A stretch of 64,000 bases of DNA from Streptomyces sp. NBC_01485 (GCF_036227125.1 NZ_CP109435.1:3968001-4032000), one strand, 5' to 3'. Numbered from the stretch's first letter, positions 47,600-56,176 are shown. Notes: generated by a model not told the origin, from the sequence alone. Translations and numbers: made by a program.

Positions 47600-48478
47600 T
47601 CAGTTGCATTCGGTCCCGGCGGGACGGTCCTTCTTCCGGAACGTCATCATCGGCGTGCCGTCGCTCTTGAGCTCATCGGCGGTGCCGTCGATGTAGTTCC
47701 CGTACGAGTAGATCCGGTCGTATCCGCGGTCGCGCCACGAAGTGACGTCCACCACGTCCCCACGCTTCCCGGTCGGGTTCCACGTATAGGAATCGACCTT
47801 GAAGACCGGATTCACGCGTACCACGCGCTTCATGGGGCTGGCTTCGATCCAGGCGGTCTTCTGCGGGCCGATCTCGATCACATCGTTGTTGGCGATGCTC
47901 ACCGATTTCTCGATGGCCCAGGAATAGCTGTACGAGGCCTCGGCGGAAACGCCGAACCACGAGTTGAGGGAGGCCTCGGCGCTGGTGGAACCGCCCACGG
48001 TGTGCGTGTACGACTTCGAGGTCGAGTATTCGCGGGTCAGTTCCAGACTGTAACCGCTGTCCGTACAGTTGGTGCGGGTCTCGCTGATGGGCCGCCATGC
48101 GTCCCGATAGGTCCAGCTGGAGGCCACCGGGTATTCGCAGTGCCCCTCGAAGCGCTCCCACCCCGGCTGCAAGGTCCACTTGCCGTGGTCCTTGTGCCAC
48201 ACGGGCCCCTTGCGCCACGCCGAGTGGTCGCGGAGCTCGCCCGTCGTGACGTTGACGTACCAGTCCTGGTAGTCGGTGTCACCGGCGACGCCGCACACCC
48301 GGGACATCATCTCATCGGTGTTCCAGGACTCCTGGCCCCGGATATTGACGGCGCCGTTGGGGCCGGCGGCCTGAGCGGGCTGCGCCAGCATGATGCTCGC
48401 GGCGGCGCTCAGCAGGGCCGTACCCACAGCGGCCGCCCGGCGGATACGGGACCTCGACCGCGATGTGTTCTCCGTCAC
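47600..48478 (-). CDS. Secreted protein, possibly aerolysin-like pore former
   Basis: The preferred start is GTG 48478, which has AAAGGTGA eight bases upstream; an ATG at 48505 lacks such a site. The product of about 292 residues has a signal peptide (SRSRSRIRRAAAVGTALLSA, then AASIMLAQPAQA). The mature part includes a Ser/Thr-rich region of alternating polar and nonpolar residues (SLELTREYSTSKSYTHTVGG, SAEASLNSWFGVSAEASYSY), as in the amphipathic hairpin of aerolysin/ETX-MTX2 toxins, followed by strands ending with TAWIEASPMKRVVRVNPVF. Several Cys residues may form disulfides. The pore-forming idea rests on pattern only. It lies just outside att copy 4. Confidence 0.68.
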   Translation of the reverse strand: MTENTSRSRSRIRRAAAVGTALLSAAASIMLAQPAQAAGPNGAVNIRGQESWNTDEMMSRVCGVAGDTDYQDWYVNVTTGELRDHSAWRKGPVWHKDHGKWTLQPGWERFEGHCEYPVASSWTYRDAWRPISETRTNCTDSGYSLELTREYSTSKSYTHTVGGSTSAEASLNSWFGVSAEASYSYSWAIEKSVSIANNDVIEIGPQKTAWIEASPMKRVVRVNPVFKVDSYTWNPTGKRGDVVDVTSWRDRGYDRIYSYGNYIDGTADELKSDGTPMMTFRKKDRPAGTECN

Positions 48479-49222
48479 TCGACATTCACCTTTCTTCGCA
48501 GCCATGGCTGCTTTTGTGCACTCACCGGCATACCAAGTGGCACATTCGGCATCCGCGGCAAAACGTGAAAGGCGCCGCGTAACCGTCGGTGATCAATATC
48601 GATTTCCTGTGCGTTCCTGTCAAACGCTCAGATCAAACGCGCCCAATCAGGCAGAAACGGTCACGCGGGGTTTGCGTTTTCCGTGCGGACAGGGTGGAGG
48701 GATGGTGTTTTTCTCCGACCGCCACCAGGAGAGATGACGAGGCGTCACGTCGGCGCTACATTCCGGCACCCGCATGAGTGCGACATCGAAAGCAAAGGGA
48801 ATATCCGGAGGAAAATCGGGCAATGCAGGGTCCGCTGTTACAGTCCTGGGACACTCTCGCGACTCCGTCACCGTCACGGATTGTCCAGATTGAGTGCCGA
48901 TCACCAGGTTGCGTGAAGCGGCTCAGCCCTGCTGTGTGCGCAGGGTGCGATCTGTGTCTCCAGCGCGTCGATGTCGGCCCTTTGCCGCAAGCCGTGCTCA
49001 ACCACGGTCAACCGTCTGCCGCCCCCTGAACGCCCACCCCACCCCCGGCTCCAGCACGCACCGGAAGGTCCGTCGGACGGTCAGGTAGAGGGGGTCCAGG
49101 AGACTGATGTCGCGGCCCGGGGCGTCGTCCGTGAACGCGTCTCGCTGCGGGGCCTGCCCAGCGTCTGTACCGATGCCGAGGCGTGAACCGACACCGATGC
49201 CGATGCCTACGCCTTCCCGAAG
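48479..49222. other. Intergenic region, lower GC
   Basis: About 740 bases between the secreted-protein gene and the CBS transporter operon's end. GC is lower around 48520-48850. No frame has coding character; promoter elements for the secreted-protein gene should lie near 48490-48600. Confidence 0.4.
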
Positions 49223-49252
49223 CCAGGGCCGGGACACCTGTCCCGGCCCTGG
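49223..49252 (-). terminator. Terminator of the CBS transporter operon
   Basis: CCAGGGCCGGGACA and TGTCCCGGCCCTGG form a perfect 14-bp stem with two bases between, just beyond the stop at 49258. Confidence 0.82.
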
Positions 49253-49257
49253 CCCTG

Positions 49258-50316
49258 CTAACCGCCTTCCGTTCCCGTATACCTGCCGCCGGACGCCGTC
49301 TGCGGGTGCAGCAGGCGGGCCAGCAGGTCGTCCAGGGTGACCAGGCCGGTGAGCCGGCCCGTGTCGTCGCGGACGACGGCGAGGGTGGCGCGGCGGCGGC
49401 GCAGGTGTTCGATGGCCTCGCCCACGGTGTCGTGCGTCGCCAGCTCGGGCACCGGCCGGGCGAGGTCGCGGGCGGTGACGGCACGGCCGCGGGCGCGGGC
49501 GACCAGGGCGTCGCGGGTGTGGACGGAGCCGACGACCGTGTCCGCGTCCGTGTCGCGCACCAGCAGGCGGCTGTGGTCGTGCGCGGTCGCGAGGGCGAGG
49601 ATCTCCGCGACGTCCGCCCGCGCGGGGACGAAGTTGATCCGCTCGGCGGGCAGTTGCAGGTCGCCCACCGGCGTCTGGGGCTCGGTCAGCGAGTTGGTGA
49701 TCAGCTCGGAGTCGTCCTTGCTGATCAGCCCCAGCCGCTCGGACTCCTCGACGAGGTGGGTGAGCTGCTCGCGGTTGTGGACGGAGGCCAGTTCGTCGCG
49801 CGGGGTGACCCGGCACAGCCGTACCAGGGCGTTGCTGATCGTGTTGAGCACGCTGATCAGCGGGCGTACGGCCTTGACGACCGCCCGGAAGGCCGGGGAG
49901 AGCAGCATCGCCGAGCGTTCGGGGTGGGCGATGGCCCAGGACTTGGGGGCCATCTCGCCGATGACCATGTGCAGGAACACGACCGCGATCATCGCGACGG
50001 CGAACGCGACGCCGTAGCTGACCGCGCTGGGCAGGCCCAGGTCGTGCAGCAGCGGGTCGAGCTCGTGGGAGATCGCGGGCTTGGAGACCGAGCCCAGGCC
50101 CAGCGTGCACACGGTGATGCCGAGCTGCGCGCCGGCCAGCATCAGCGACAGCTCGCGCATTCCGGCGAGGGCCGCGCCCGCGCCGCGCTGCCCCTCGGCC
50201 GCCGCCTTCTCCATGCGGTGCCGTTTGGCAGCGACGAGCGCGAACTCGGCGGCGACGAAGAAGCCGCTGCCGATCAGCAGCCCGGCGGTGACGAAGAGCG
50301 CCGTCGGGAAGCTCAT
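49258..50316 (-). CDS. DUF21/CBS-domain membrane protein (CorC/HlyC-like)
   Basis: The 352-residue protein starts at ATG 50316, overlapping the previous stop (ATGA at 50313). An N-terminal CNNM/DUF21 transmembrane region has four hydrophobic segments (LFVTAGLLIGSGFFVAAEFA, SLMLAGAQLGITVCTLGLGS, GVAFAVAMIAVVFLHMVIGE) with the conserved GEMAPK. It is followed by paired CBS modules (DHSRLLVRDTDADTVVG; AVVRDDTGRLTGLVTLDDLL). The CorC_HlyC end domain is lacking. Such CNNM-like proteins are implicated in magnesium or cobalt efflux and regulation. It is the second of two related genes in one operon. Confidence 0.88.
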   Translation of the reverse strand: MSFPTALFVTAGLLIGSGFFVAAEFALVAAKRHRMEKAAAEGQRGAGAALAGMRELSLMLAGAQLGITVCTLGLGSVSKPAISHELDPLLHDLGLPSAVSYGVAFAVAMIAVVFLHMVIGEMAPKSWAIAHPERSAMLLSPAFRAVVKAVRPLISVLNTISNALVRLCRVTPRDELASVHNREQLTHLVEESERLGLISKDDSELITNSLTEPQTPVGDLQLPAERINFVPARADVAEILALATAHDHSRLLVRDTDADTVVGSVHTRDALVARARGRAVTARDLARPVPELATHDTVGEAIEHLRRRRATLAVVRDDTGRLTGLVTLDDLLARLLHPQTASGGRYTGTEGG

Positions 50317-51635
50317 GACCGCTCACCTCCCAGAAGTGCGATGCGCACCCGGTCCGGTACGTGCCGGTCCAGGGTGCGTACGTCGATCAGCGCGCGGCCG
50401 CCGCCGGGCAGGTCGACGGTGAGGCGGTCGCCGATGGTCGGGAAGCGGCCGAGCCGGTCGACGATCAGGCCGGCCACGGTGTCGTAGTCGTCCTCCTCGG
50501 GCAGTACGACGCCGGTGGCGCCGGCGACCTCGTCGAGCCGCCGGCCGGCGTCCACCAGCCAGCCGTCGCCGTCCGCGACGGCGATCTCGGTGACGCGGTC
50601 GGTCTCGTCGGCGATGTCGCCGACGAGTTCCTCGGCGATGTCCTCGTAGGTGACGATGCCCGCGACGCCGCCGTGCTCGTCCAGGACGACCGCGAACTCG
50701 TCGCCCCGGGAGCGCATCTGCTCCACCGCGTCGGGCAGCGGGAGGGTGTCCGGCAGGAGCAGCGGGGTGCGGGCGGCGGCGCCCGCGGTGGTGTCCGTGA
50801 AGCGGTCGGCGGGCAGCGCCGTCAGCTCGCGCACGCCGAGGACGCCGGTGACGTCGTCGGGGTGGTCGCCGAGGACGGGGTAGTTGGAGTGGCCGTGCTT
50901 GGCGATCAGCTCGACCGCCTCGGCGAGGCTGGCGTCCCTGCGGACGAAGACGGCGTCGGCGCGCGGCACCATCACCTCGTCCAGGGTGCGCTCGGAGAAC
51001 TCCAGGGCGTGGTCGAGGAGTTGGGCGGTGCCCTTGGGGAGCTGGCCCTGCTCGTGGGACTCGCCGATGAGGTGGCCGAGTTCCTCGAGGGTGGCTCCGT
51101 GGTGCAGTTCCTCGACCGGCTCGATGCCGATCCGGCGCAGGAGCCGGTTCGCCGCGCCGTCGAAGACGTGCACGACCGGCCCGACGACCTTCAGGTACGC
51201 CAGCGTGGACCCGGCCAGCGACTTCGCGAGCCGCTCGGGCACGGCGATGGCGAGGTTCTTCGGGGCCAGCTCGCCGATCACCATCTGGACGACGGTGGCG
51301 AGGACGAACGCGAGCACGACGGAGATGCCGGAGACGGCTCCGTCGGGCAGGCCGAGGCCGGAGAGGACGGGCCTGAGCAGCGTGGACACCGACGGCTCGG
51401 CGATGAAGCCGACGACCAGACCGGTGACGGTGATGCCGAGCTGGGCGCCCGACAGCATGAACGACAGCCGCTCGAGCACCGTGAGCGCGCGGGCGGCCCT
51501 CTTGTCGCCCGCCTCGGCCTCACGGGCGAGGGCGAGCCGGTCGGCGGACACGTACGCGAACTCCTGGGCGACGAAGTATCCGGTGCCCAGGGTCAGGAGC
51601 AGGACGGCCAACAGGCCGAGAACGGCACTCGTCAT
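50313..51635 (-). CDS. DUF21/CBS/CorC_HlyC-domain membrane protein
   Basis: The 440-residue protein starts at ATG 51635. It has the full CNNM/CorC architecture: a transmembrane DUF21 region (LGLLAVLLLTLGTGYFVAQE, SFMLSGAQLGITVTGLVVGF, GELAPKN), two CBS modules (DEVMVPRADAVF, NYPVLGDHPDDVTGVLG; EFAVVLDEHGGVAGIVTYED) and a C-terminal CorC_HlyC transporter-associated domain (GWLVDAGRRLDEVAGATG, DYDTVAGLIVDRLGRFP). It is the upstream partner of the overlapping shorter paralogue; the two may form a heteromer for divalent-metal transport. The leader before the start (51636-51780) is long and GC-rich and may be regulatory. Confidence 0.9.
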   Translation of the reverse strand: MTSAVLGLLAVLLLTLGTGYFVAQEFAYVSADRLALAREAEAGDKRAARALTVLERLSFMLSGAQLGITVTGLVVGFIAEPSVSTLLRPVLSGLGLPDGAVSGISVVLAFVLATVVQMVIGELAPKNLAIAVPERLAKSLAGSTLAYLKVVGPVVHVFDGAANRLLRRIGIEPVEELHHGATLEELGHLIGESHEQGQLPKGTAQLLDHALEFSERTLDEVMVPRADAVFVRRDASLAEAVELIAKHGHSNYPVLGDHPDDVTGVLGVRELTALPADRFTDTTAGAAARTPLLLPDTLPLPDAVEQMRSRGDEFAVVLDEHGGVAGIVTYEDIAEELVGDIADETDRVTEIAVADGDGWLVDAGRRLDEVAGATGVVLPEEDDYDTVAGLIVDRLGRFPTIGDRLTVDLPGGGRALIDVRTLDRHVPDRVRIALLGGERS

Positions 51636-51790
51636 CGGACACCACCCCGCCGCGTGCCGTGCGTGCCGTCCTCGCCCTGGTCGGGAGAGGACTGGCGGGG
51701 TGGTCGGGGACTGTGCCCCGGGGAGTCCGTCGATCTGGCGGACACAGGGTGGCTCCTTCACTAGAACGTTCGCCTTGGCAACGATTCTGA
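51636..51790 (-). promoter_or_regulatory. Structured leader of the CNNM operon
   Basis: About 140 bases with several GC-rich inverted segments precede the start. The genes are metal-related, so a metal-responsive leader is conceivable, but I could not match a known riboswitch consensus. Confidence 0.25.
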
Positions 51791-51833
51791 CGGCATCCGT
51801 GTTCCCGGGCACGCCGCCGCCCGGTGAGCCGGT

Positions 51834-52186
51834 TCACAGGGGTGTGGCGGCGTGCAGGATGACGAGCATGGTGACGGCGGAGTTCGCCGACGACATGGCC
51901 GACGCGGCCGTCCCCGCGGCGGCGCCCCGCACCGCGAGGCCCACGGTGGTGAACACCGGCGGCCAGCGCCGCACCACCGGCGCGGGACCGAGCAGGGCCG
52001 TCACCCGCCGCGGCACGGGCCCCGGCGCGGCGAAGCCGGCGAGTGCGGCGATACCCGCGAATGCGGGTTCGGGCGGCGCGCCGTGGGACGGGTCGCGGTG
52101 CGCGGGTGCAGATGCTGTTCGGCGAGGCGGGCGACCGGCCACGCGGTGAGCGGCAGGACCAGCGGCGGAAAGACGAAGACGCCCAT
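51834..52186 (-). pseudogene. M56-type (BlaR1-like) peptidase with large internal deletion
   Basis: The start ATG 52186 opens a first membrane helix (MGVFVFPPLVLPLTAWPVAR) and AEQHLHPRTATR. After a short junction, another frame continues as FAGIAALAGFAAPGPVPRRV, ALLGPAP and a last helix (SSANSAVTMLVILHAATPL), the C-terminal end of Streptomyces M56 peptidases. The HExxH zinc site and roughly 240 residues are missing. It follows the BlaI gene by six bases, the usual regulator-peptidase pair. Non-functional. Confidence 0.7.
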
Positions 52187-52192
52187 GAGCCC

Positions 52193-52654
52193 TCAGTCTT
52201 CGCCGTCGTGGTCGCCGCCGAGCGGGCCTTCGTCGCGGGGCCGACCCAGCAGTTCGCGCAGCAGCCGTTCGTCGTCGGGGCGGAGGCCGGTGACGAAGCT
52301 GGCCAGTACGGCCTCCCGGTCGCGTTCGGCGTCCAGCACCCTGCGCATCCGGTGGGCGGCCAGTCCCGCCTCGTCCGACGCGGGCAGCCACGCGAACGAC
52401 CGTCCGCTGCGCTCGCGGGTGACCGCACCCTTGGCCAGCAGCCGGGTCAGGATCGTGATCACCGTCGTATAGGCGAGGCCGCCGCCCAGGCGCTCCTGCA
52501 CCCACCCGGCCGTGGCCGGTCCGTCCGCCTCCCTCAGCGCCGACAGGACCAGCACCTCCAGCTCGCCCCGCCTCCGCCGCCTGGGACGCTGCCGGTGATC
52601 CGTCACGCCCTGTCCCCTCTCCGCTCTCCGCCGCCCTTTTTCCCGGTCGGCCAT
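52193..52654 (-). CDS. BlaI/MecI-family repressor
   Basis: The 153-residue protein from ATG 52654 (upstream GAGGGGG) has a winged helix: GELEVLVLSALREADGPATA, GWVQERLGGGLAYTTVITIL and TRLLAKGAVTRERSGRSFAW, then a dimerisation tail (EAVLASFVTGLRPDDERLLR). This is the BlaI/MecI pattern. Normally a partner M56 protease cleaves it; here that partner is deleted, so derepression may no longer occur by this route. An operator-like palindrome lies just upstream. Confidence 0.88.
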   Translation of the reverse strand: MADREKGRRRAERGQGVTDHRQRPRRRRRGELEVLVLSALREADGPATAGWVQERLGGGLAYTTVITILTRLLAKGAVTRERSGRSFAWLPASDEAGLAAHRMRRVLDAERDREAVLASFVTGLRPDDERLLRELLGRPRDEGPLGGDHDGED

Positions 52655-52666
52655 CGTATACCCCCT

Positions 52667-52680
52667 CTACAGTGCTGTAG
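52667..52680. promoter_or_regulatory. BlaI-type operator
   Basis: CTACAG TG CTGTAG is a palindrome with TACA..TGTA, the core of BlaI/MecI binding sites, 13 bases before the blaI-like start and between it and the divergent tatA gene. Confidence 0.65.
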
Positions 52681-52747
52681 ATTCAGCATCGCTGCGACAC
52701 CTGCGAGAACCCGACGAATCCACCGACACCCCAAGGGCGGGACCCAC

Positions 52748-52948
52748 ATGTTCGGAATAAGCGAACTGGCCATCATCCTCGTCGTCGTCATCGCGATCCT
52801 CGCGGCGAAGAGACTCCCGGAACTGGCCCGCTCGGCAGGCAAGTCGGCCCGCATCCTCAAGGCGGAGGCACGCGCCGCGAAGGACGACGACACGGGAACC
52901 GTCACCGGCACGGGAACCGGAACCGGTACCGACGGCGGCCGGGTCTAA
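52748..52948 (+). CDS. tatA: TatA/E-family twin-arginine translocase component
   Basis: The 66-residue product MFGISELAIILVVVIAILAA is followed by KRLPELARSAGKSARILKAE: one short N-terminal membrane helix, a Gly/Pro-like hinge and an amphipathic helix with the FG(x)KRLPEL pattern of TatA. It ends in a Thr/Gly repeat. Streptomyces often has more than one TatA-like gene; tatB and tatC are not adjacent. ATG 52748 follows AAGGGCGGGACCC. Confidence 0.85.
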   Translation: MFGISELAIILVVVIAILAAKRLPELARSAGKSARILKAEARAAKDDDTGTVTGTGTGTGTDGGRV

Positions 52949-52958
52949 GCTGGCCCCG

Positions 52959-53393
52959 ATGAACGGACCCGAGCAGCAGCGCCTCGCGCCACCGCCCGTG
53001 CGGCGGTGGCGGGCGTTGCTCGTACTCGGGCTGCTGGCCGGGCTGTTGGGCATGCACGCCCTGGCTCCCGCCGGTGCCGTTCACGAACACGCCGGGCCGC
53101 GGCACATGCGGACCGTCGCGGCCGACGCAGCCGCGGTCAGCGCCGTCGCGGTCAGCGTTGACGAAGACTGTCCCGGAGGCGACGGGCACTGCGGTGGCGG
53201 CGGCCACCTCCAGCACGCCGACCCGACCTGCGTGGCCGCGTCGGTGAGCGGCGCACCGGCTCAACCCGCCCTGGTTCCCGACCCGGTGGCCGTCCCAGTG
53301 CGCGCCGACGCCGTCCGCCCGTACGCGGTCGTGGCCCCGGACGGCGCACGCGCGCCACCCTCTCTGGCGGAACTCCAGCTCCTGCGGATCTAG
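52959..53393 (+). CDS. DUF6153-like secreted protein
   Basis: The 144-residue protein has a membrane/signal segment (WRALLVLGLLAGLLGMHALA, then PAGAVHEHAG) and a His/Cys-rich part (EDCPGGDGHCGGGGHLQHAD, PTC), as in the actinobacterial DUF6153 family. It stands before a DUF305 gene, a regular combination in Streptomyces that suggests metal (copper-like) handling outside the cytoplasm. That role is inferred from His/Cys content and context. Confidence 0.75.
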   Translation: MNGPEQQRLAPPPVRRWRALLVLGLLAGLLGMHALAPAGAVHEHAGPRHMRTVAADAAAVSAVAVSVDEDCPGGDGHCGGGGHLQHADPTCVAASVSGAPAQPALVPDPVAVPVRADAVRPYAVVAPDGARAPPSLAELQLLRI

Positions 53394-53442
53394 AAACCGC
53401 GCCGCACCGCGTCCCCGGCACGACGACACGGTGCGCCTCGGC

Positions 53443-53474
53443 ACGTCCGGAACATCCGGAACATCCGGATCCCC
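53443..53474 (+). repeat. Short tandem repeat before the DUF305 gene
   Basis: The 10-base unit (TCCGGAACA) occurs about three times in tandem in the 5' region of the DUF305 gene; it may be a regulatory iteron or a simple repeat. Confidence 0.55.
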
Positions 53475-53512
53475 TTCGCAGAAGCACCCACCAGCACAGC
53501 AGGAGTTCCAGC

Positions 53513-54121
53513 ATGCGCAACACCCGTACCCTGACCCGCCGTGCCGTTCTCGCGGCCGTGTCCGTCACCGCCGCGCTCGCTCTCACCGCCTGCGGCAACG
53601 ACGACGGCCACCACTCCACGTCGTCGTCCGCGGCGGCGAGCGCCGACGCCACGGCCGCCGCGCACAACGCCCAGGACGTGTCCTTCGCGCAGGGCATGAT
53701 CCCGCATCACCGGCAGGCCCTGGAGATGGCGAAGCTCGCCGCAGACCGGGCCTCCTCCGCCCAGGTCAAGGATCTCGCCTCGCGCGTCGAGAAGGCGCAG
53801 GACCCGGAGATCAGGACCATGAGCGGCTGGCTGACGTCCTGGGGCGAGGAGCCGATGCCCGGCATGGACCACTCCGGCGGTTCCGCGATGCCCGGCATGA
53901 TGGGCGGCTCGGACATGGGCGAGTTGGAGAAGGCGTCCGGCACGGACTTCGACACCATGTTCCTGACCATGATGATCGAGCACCACCAGGGTGCCGTGGC
54001 CATGGCGACCACCGAGAAGACCAAGGGCGAGTACGGCCCCGCCCTCTCCATGGCCGACGACATCGTCACCGCCCAGACCACCGAGATCACGGACATGAAC
54101 AAGCTCCTCGGCAAGAGCTGA
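53513..54121 (+). CDS. DUF305 lipoprotein
   Basis: ATG 53513 follows AGCAGGAGTTCCAGC. The 202-residue protein begins with a lipoprotein signal (TRRAVLAAVSVTAALALTAC, lipobox LTAC). Two ferritin-like helical repeats follow, each with the DUF305 motif: DVSFAQGMIPHHRQALEMA and TMFLTMMIEHHQGAVAMA, with a Met/Gly-rich loop (MPGMDHSGGSAMPGMMGG) between. His and Met residues suggest copper binding at the cell surface. It follows the DUF6153 gene on the same strand. Confidence 0.92.
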   Translation: MRNTRTLTRRAVLAAVSVTAALALTACGNDDGHHSTSSSAAASADATAAAHNAQDVSFAQGMIPHHRQALEMAKLAADRASSAQVKDLASRVEKAQDPEIRTMSGWLTSWGEEPMPGMDHSGGSAMPGMMGGSDMGELEKASGTDFDTMFLTMMIEHHQGAVAMATTEKTKGEYGPALSMADDIVTAQTTEITDMNKLLGKS

Positions 54122-54138
54122 CCGTCCCGGTGGGGTGA

Positions 54139-54168
54139 GGCGGGGCCGGTACGGACACCGGCCCCGCC
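54139..54168 (+). terminator. Terminator after the DUF305 gene
   Basis: GGCGGGGCCGGT and ACCGGCCCCGCC make a perfect 12-bp stem with a six-base loop. Confidence 0.85.
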
Positions 54169-54183
54169 GTTAGGCTTCCCCTC

Positions 54184-54642
54184 ATGGGGAGAACCGCAGG
54201 TGAACAGATGGGGGTCGTGACCGCGTTAGTGCGGTCGGCGTTCCTCGTGGACGCCGTGTACGCCGAGTCGAGCCGGGCCTACGGCATCACCCCGCAGCAG
54301 GCGCAACTGCTGTGCGTGCTGATGCCGCAGCCGTACGGCATGAGCGAGCTCGGCGAGATGCTCGGGCTCGCCAAGTCGAGCCTGACCGGGCTGGTGGACC
54401 GGACGGTCCAGCGCGGGCTGGTGCGGCGCGAGCCCGATCCCCGGGACGGGCGGGCCGTACGCGTCGGGCTCACCGAGGAGGGCGACCGCCTCGCGCACGA
54501 GTTCTACGACGAGACGTGCCGCCGCGTCGAGAACCTGCCCTCGGGCCTCAACGCGAACGAACGCGACCGGCTGGCCGCGCTCCTCGCCCGCGTCGTCGTC
54601 GACAACAAGGTGCCCGAGGTCTTCACCGAACCCGACGCCTGA
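54184..54642 (+). CDS. MarR-family transcriptional regulator
   Basis: The 152-residue protein contains the MarR winged helix: ITPQQAQLLCVLMPQPYGMS, ELGEMLGLAKSSLTGLVDRT and VRREPDPRDGRAVRVGLTEE (wing), flanked by dimerisation helices. The start ATG 54184 is close to the preceding terminator; MGVV at 54208 is an alternative. Its end overlaps the end of a convergent MFS remnant. Target unknown. Confidence 0.9.
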   Translation: MGRTAGEQMGVVTALVRSAFLVDAVYAESSRAYGITPQQAQLLCVLMPQPYGMSELGEMLGLAKSSLTGLVDRTVQRGLVRREPDPRDGRAVRVGLTEEGDRLAHEFYDETCRRVENLPSGLNANERDRLAALLARVVVDNKVPEVFTEPDA

Positions 54643-54925
54643 CCCCCTGAGCCGTCGCTGCGTGGGCGGCGGCCCGCCCTTCCGGGCCGGTTCGCGCGGC
54701 GAGCGCCAACGCCGAGGTCACCGTGATCGACGCGACCGCCATCACCGTCATCGCCGTTGCGGGTGACGTGAGTTGGGCGGCCGTGCCGGCCAGGGCCGCG
54801 CTCACGCCCTGCATCGTGAGCATGCCGGCCGAGTGCAACCCCAGGGCGTGGCCGCTGAGTTCGGGCGGGGTCAGGGCCATCAGCCGCTCCTGCTGGACCA
54901 GAGCTGTCGGTAGGTGTGGCCGGTC
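54623..54925 (-). pseudogene. C-terminal remnant of an MFS transporter
   Basis: The frame contains LVQQERLMALTPPELSGHAL, GLHSAGMLTMQGVSAALAGT and a last helix AMTVMAVASITVTSALALAA, the end of a drug-efflux MFS protein. The other ten or so helices and the start are missing; the region upstream is the divergent regulator. Only the final two helices remain. Confidence 0.6.
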
Positions 54926-54965
54926 ATGTGCGGAGTGTGGGGCGGGCCGGGGAGGGGTGGTTATT

Positions 54966-54985
54966 GTTTCGCGGGTGCGCGAAAC
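54966..54985. promoter_or_regulatory. Inverted repeat before the ArsR-type regulator
   Basis: GTTTCGC and GCGAAAC are separated by six bases, 37 bases before the start at 55022 and next to the MFS remnant. The symmetry fits an operator that once controlled both genes. Confidence 0.6.
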
Positions 54986-55021
54986 GTCGTGCGCGCATAC
55001 GGGGTCGGGGGGCGGACGGTC

Positions 55022-55996
55022 GTGGGCTGGTGGCAGGTCAACGCGGACACCCTGGCCCGTAGCCGCTTTGTGCTGTCGCCCCTCGCCGAGACCTTCGCGA
55101 GCCTGAAGCTGCTGCACGCGGGCGCGGGGACGCATCCCGGCGAGCGGGACTGGCTGCACGCCCGACTCCCCGGCTACCGCGCCGTACTGGCGGCCGACCC
55201 GGTGACCGCGCCGCTGGTGCGGGCCGGGATCGGGCGGGACTGGATCGCCGACTTCCTCACGCCCACGCCGAGGGACGGCGAGAGCTTCGAGGAGGGCGTG
55301 GCCCGGGTGCGGGCGGCCCGTCCGGCGGAGGCCCGCGCCCATCTGCGGACGTCCCTGGCCGGCCCGCTGCCCGCCGCCCTGGACCGCGACGACCTGCCCG
55401 AGCGGGCGGCCGAGCTGCTGGAGTACGTGTGGGAGGCGGCCGTACGGCCGTACTGGGAGCGGCGGCGGCGCGTCCTTGAGGCGGACGTCGTGGCGCGGAC
55501 CGCGCAGGTCAGCCGGGGTGGCTGGGCCGCCGTGCTGGACTCGCTGCGGCCGGGGACGCGGTGGCTCGGCGAGAGCCGGTTCCAGGTCAACCTGCACGAG
55601 TATCCGCCCCGCGAGATCTCCGGTGCCGAGCTGGTGTTCGTGCCGGTCACGCCGAGGACCGGGTGGGTGTCGTGGGAGGGACGGCAGCGGTACGCCGTCG
55701 TCTACCCGTGCGCGGGGGTGCTCGCCGAGGACCCCCGGGAACGCGCCCGCGCCGTACCGGCCGCGCTGGCCGCGCTGCTGGGCCCCGCGAGGGCGGCCGT
55801 CCTCGTCCTGCTCGGCGAGGGCCCCCTGAGCACCACCCAACTGGTCGCCCTGACCGGCCAGCCCCTCGGCTCGGTCGGCCGCCATCTGCGCGTGCTGCTG
55901 GACGCGGGGCTGGTGGAGCGGCGGCGCGCGGGGCGGTCGGTGCTGTACTCGCGGACCGCGGCGGGGGAGGTCCTGGCCGGGTCCGCCGCCGGGTAG
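55022..55996 (+). CDS. ArsR-type winged-helix regulator with DUF5937-like N-terminus
   Basis: GTG 55022 follows GGGGGGCGGACGGTC. The first 240 of 324 residues form a conserved alpha/beta region (FVLSPLAETFASLKLLH, WIADFLTPTP, VLDSLRPGTRWLGESRFQVN). The last 80 are an ArsR-like winged helix: ARAAVLVLLGEGPLSTTQLV, LTGQPLGSVGRHLRVLLDAG, LVERRRAGRSVLYSRT. This type commonly represses a divergent MFS efflux gene in Streptomyces; here only a remnant of that gene is left, so the regulator may be orphaned. Confidence 0.85.
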   Translation: MGWWQVNADTLARSRFVLSPLAETFASLKLLHAGAGTHPGERDWLHARLPGYRAVLAADPVTAPLVRAGIGRDWIADFLTPTPRDGESFEEGVARVRAARPAEARAHLRTSLAGPLPAALDRDDLPERAAELLEYVWEAAVRPYWERRRRVLEADVVARTAQVSRGGWAAVLDSLRPGTRWLGESRFQVNLHEYPPREISGAELVFVPVTPRTGWVSWEGRQRYAVVYPCAGVLAEDPRERARAVPAALAALLGPARAAVLVLLGEGPLSTTQLVALTGQPLGSVGRHLRVLLDAGLVERRRAGRSVLYSRTAAGEVLAGSAAG

Positions 55997-56176
55997 GTGC
56001 CCTGGGAAAAGGTGACACTCGACCCCGGAAGTGTCACGTTTCTGGCGCGATGGGTCCCGGGGAGGGTGGGCACGGGGCGGCGGGGCGCGAGGCGGCCGGC
56101 CGGAACCGGAAGCGGGGAACGGCCCCGGAAGGCCCCGGAAGGGGTGGGGTCATCGCCCGGGACTAGCATCCGAGGC

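Noticed and set aside
51636..51790. Magnesium (M-box) riboswitch before the CNNM genes
   Set aside because: The leader is long and structured, but I could not match the conserved M-box positions by eye; kept only as a low-confidence leader.
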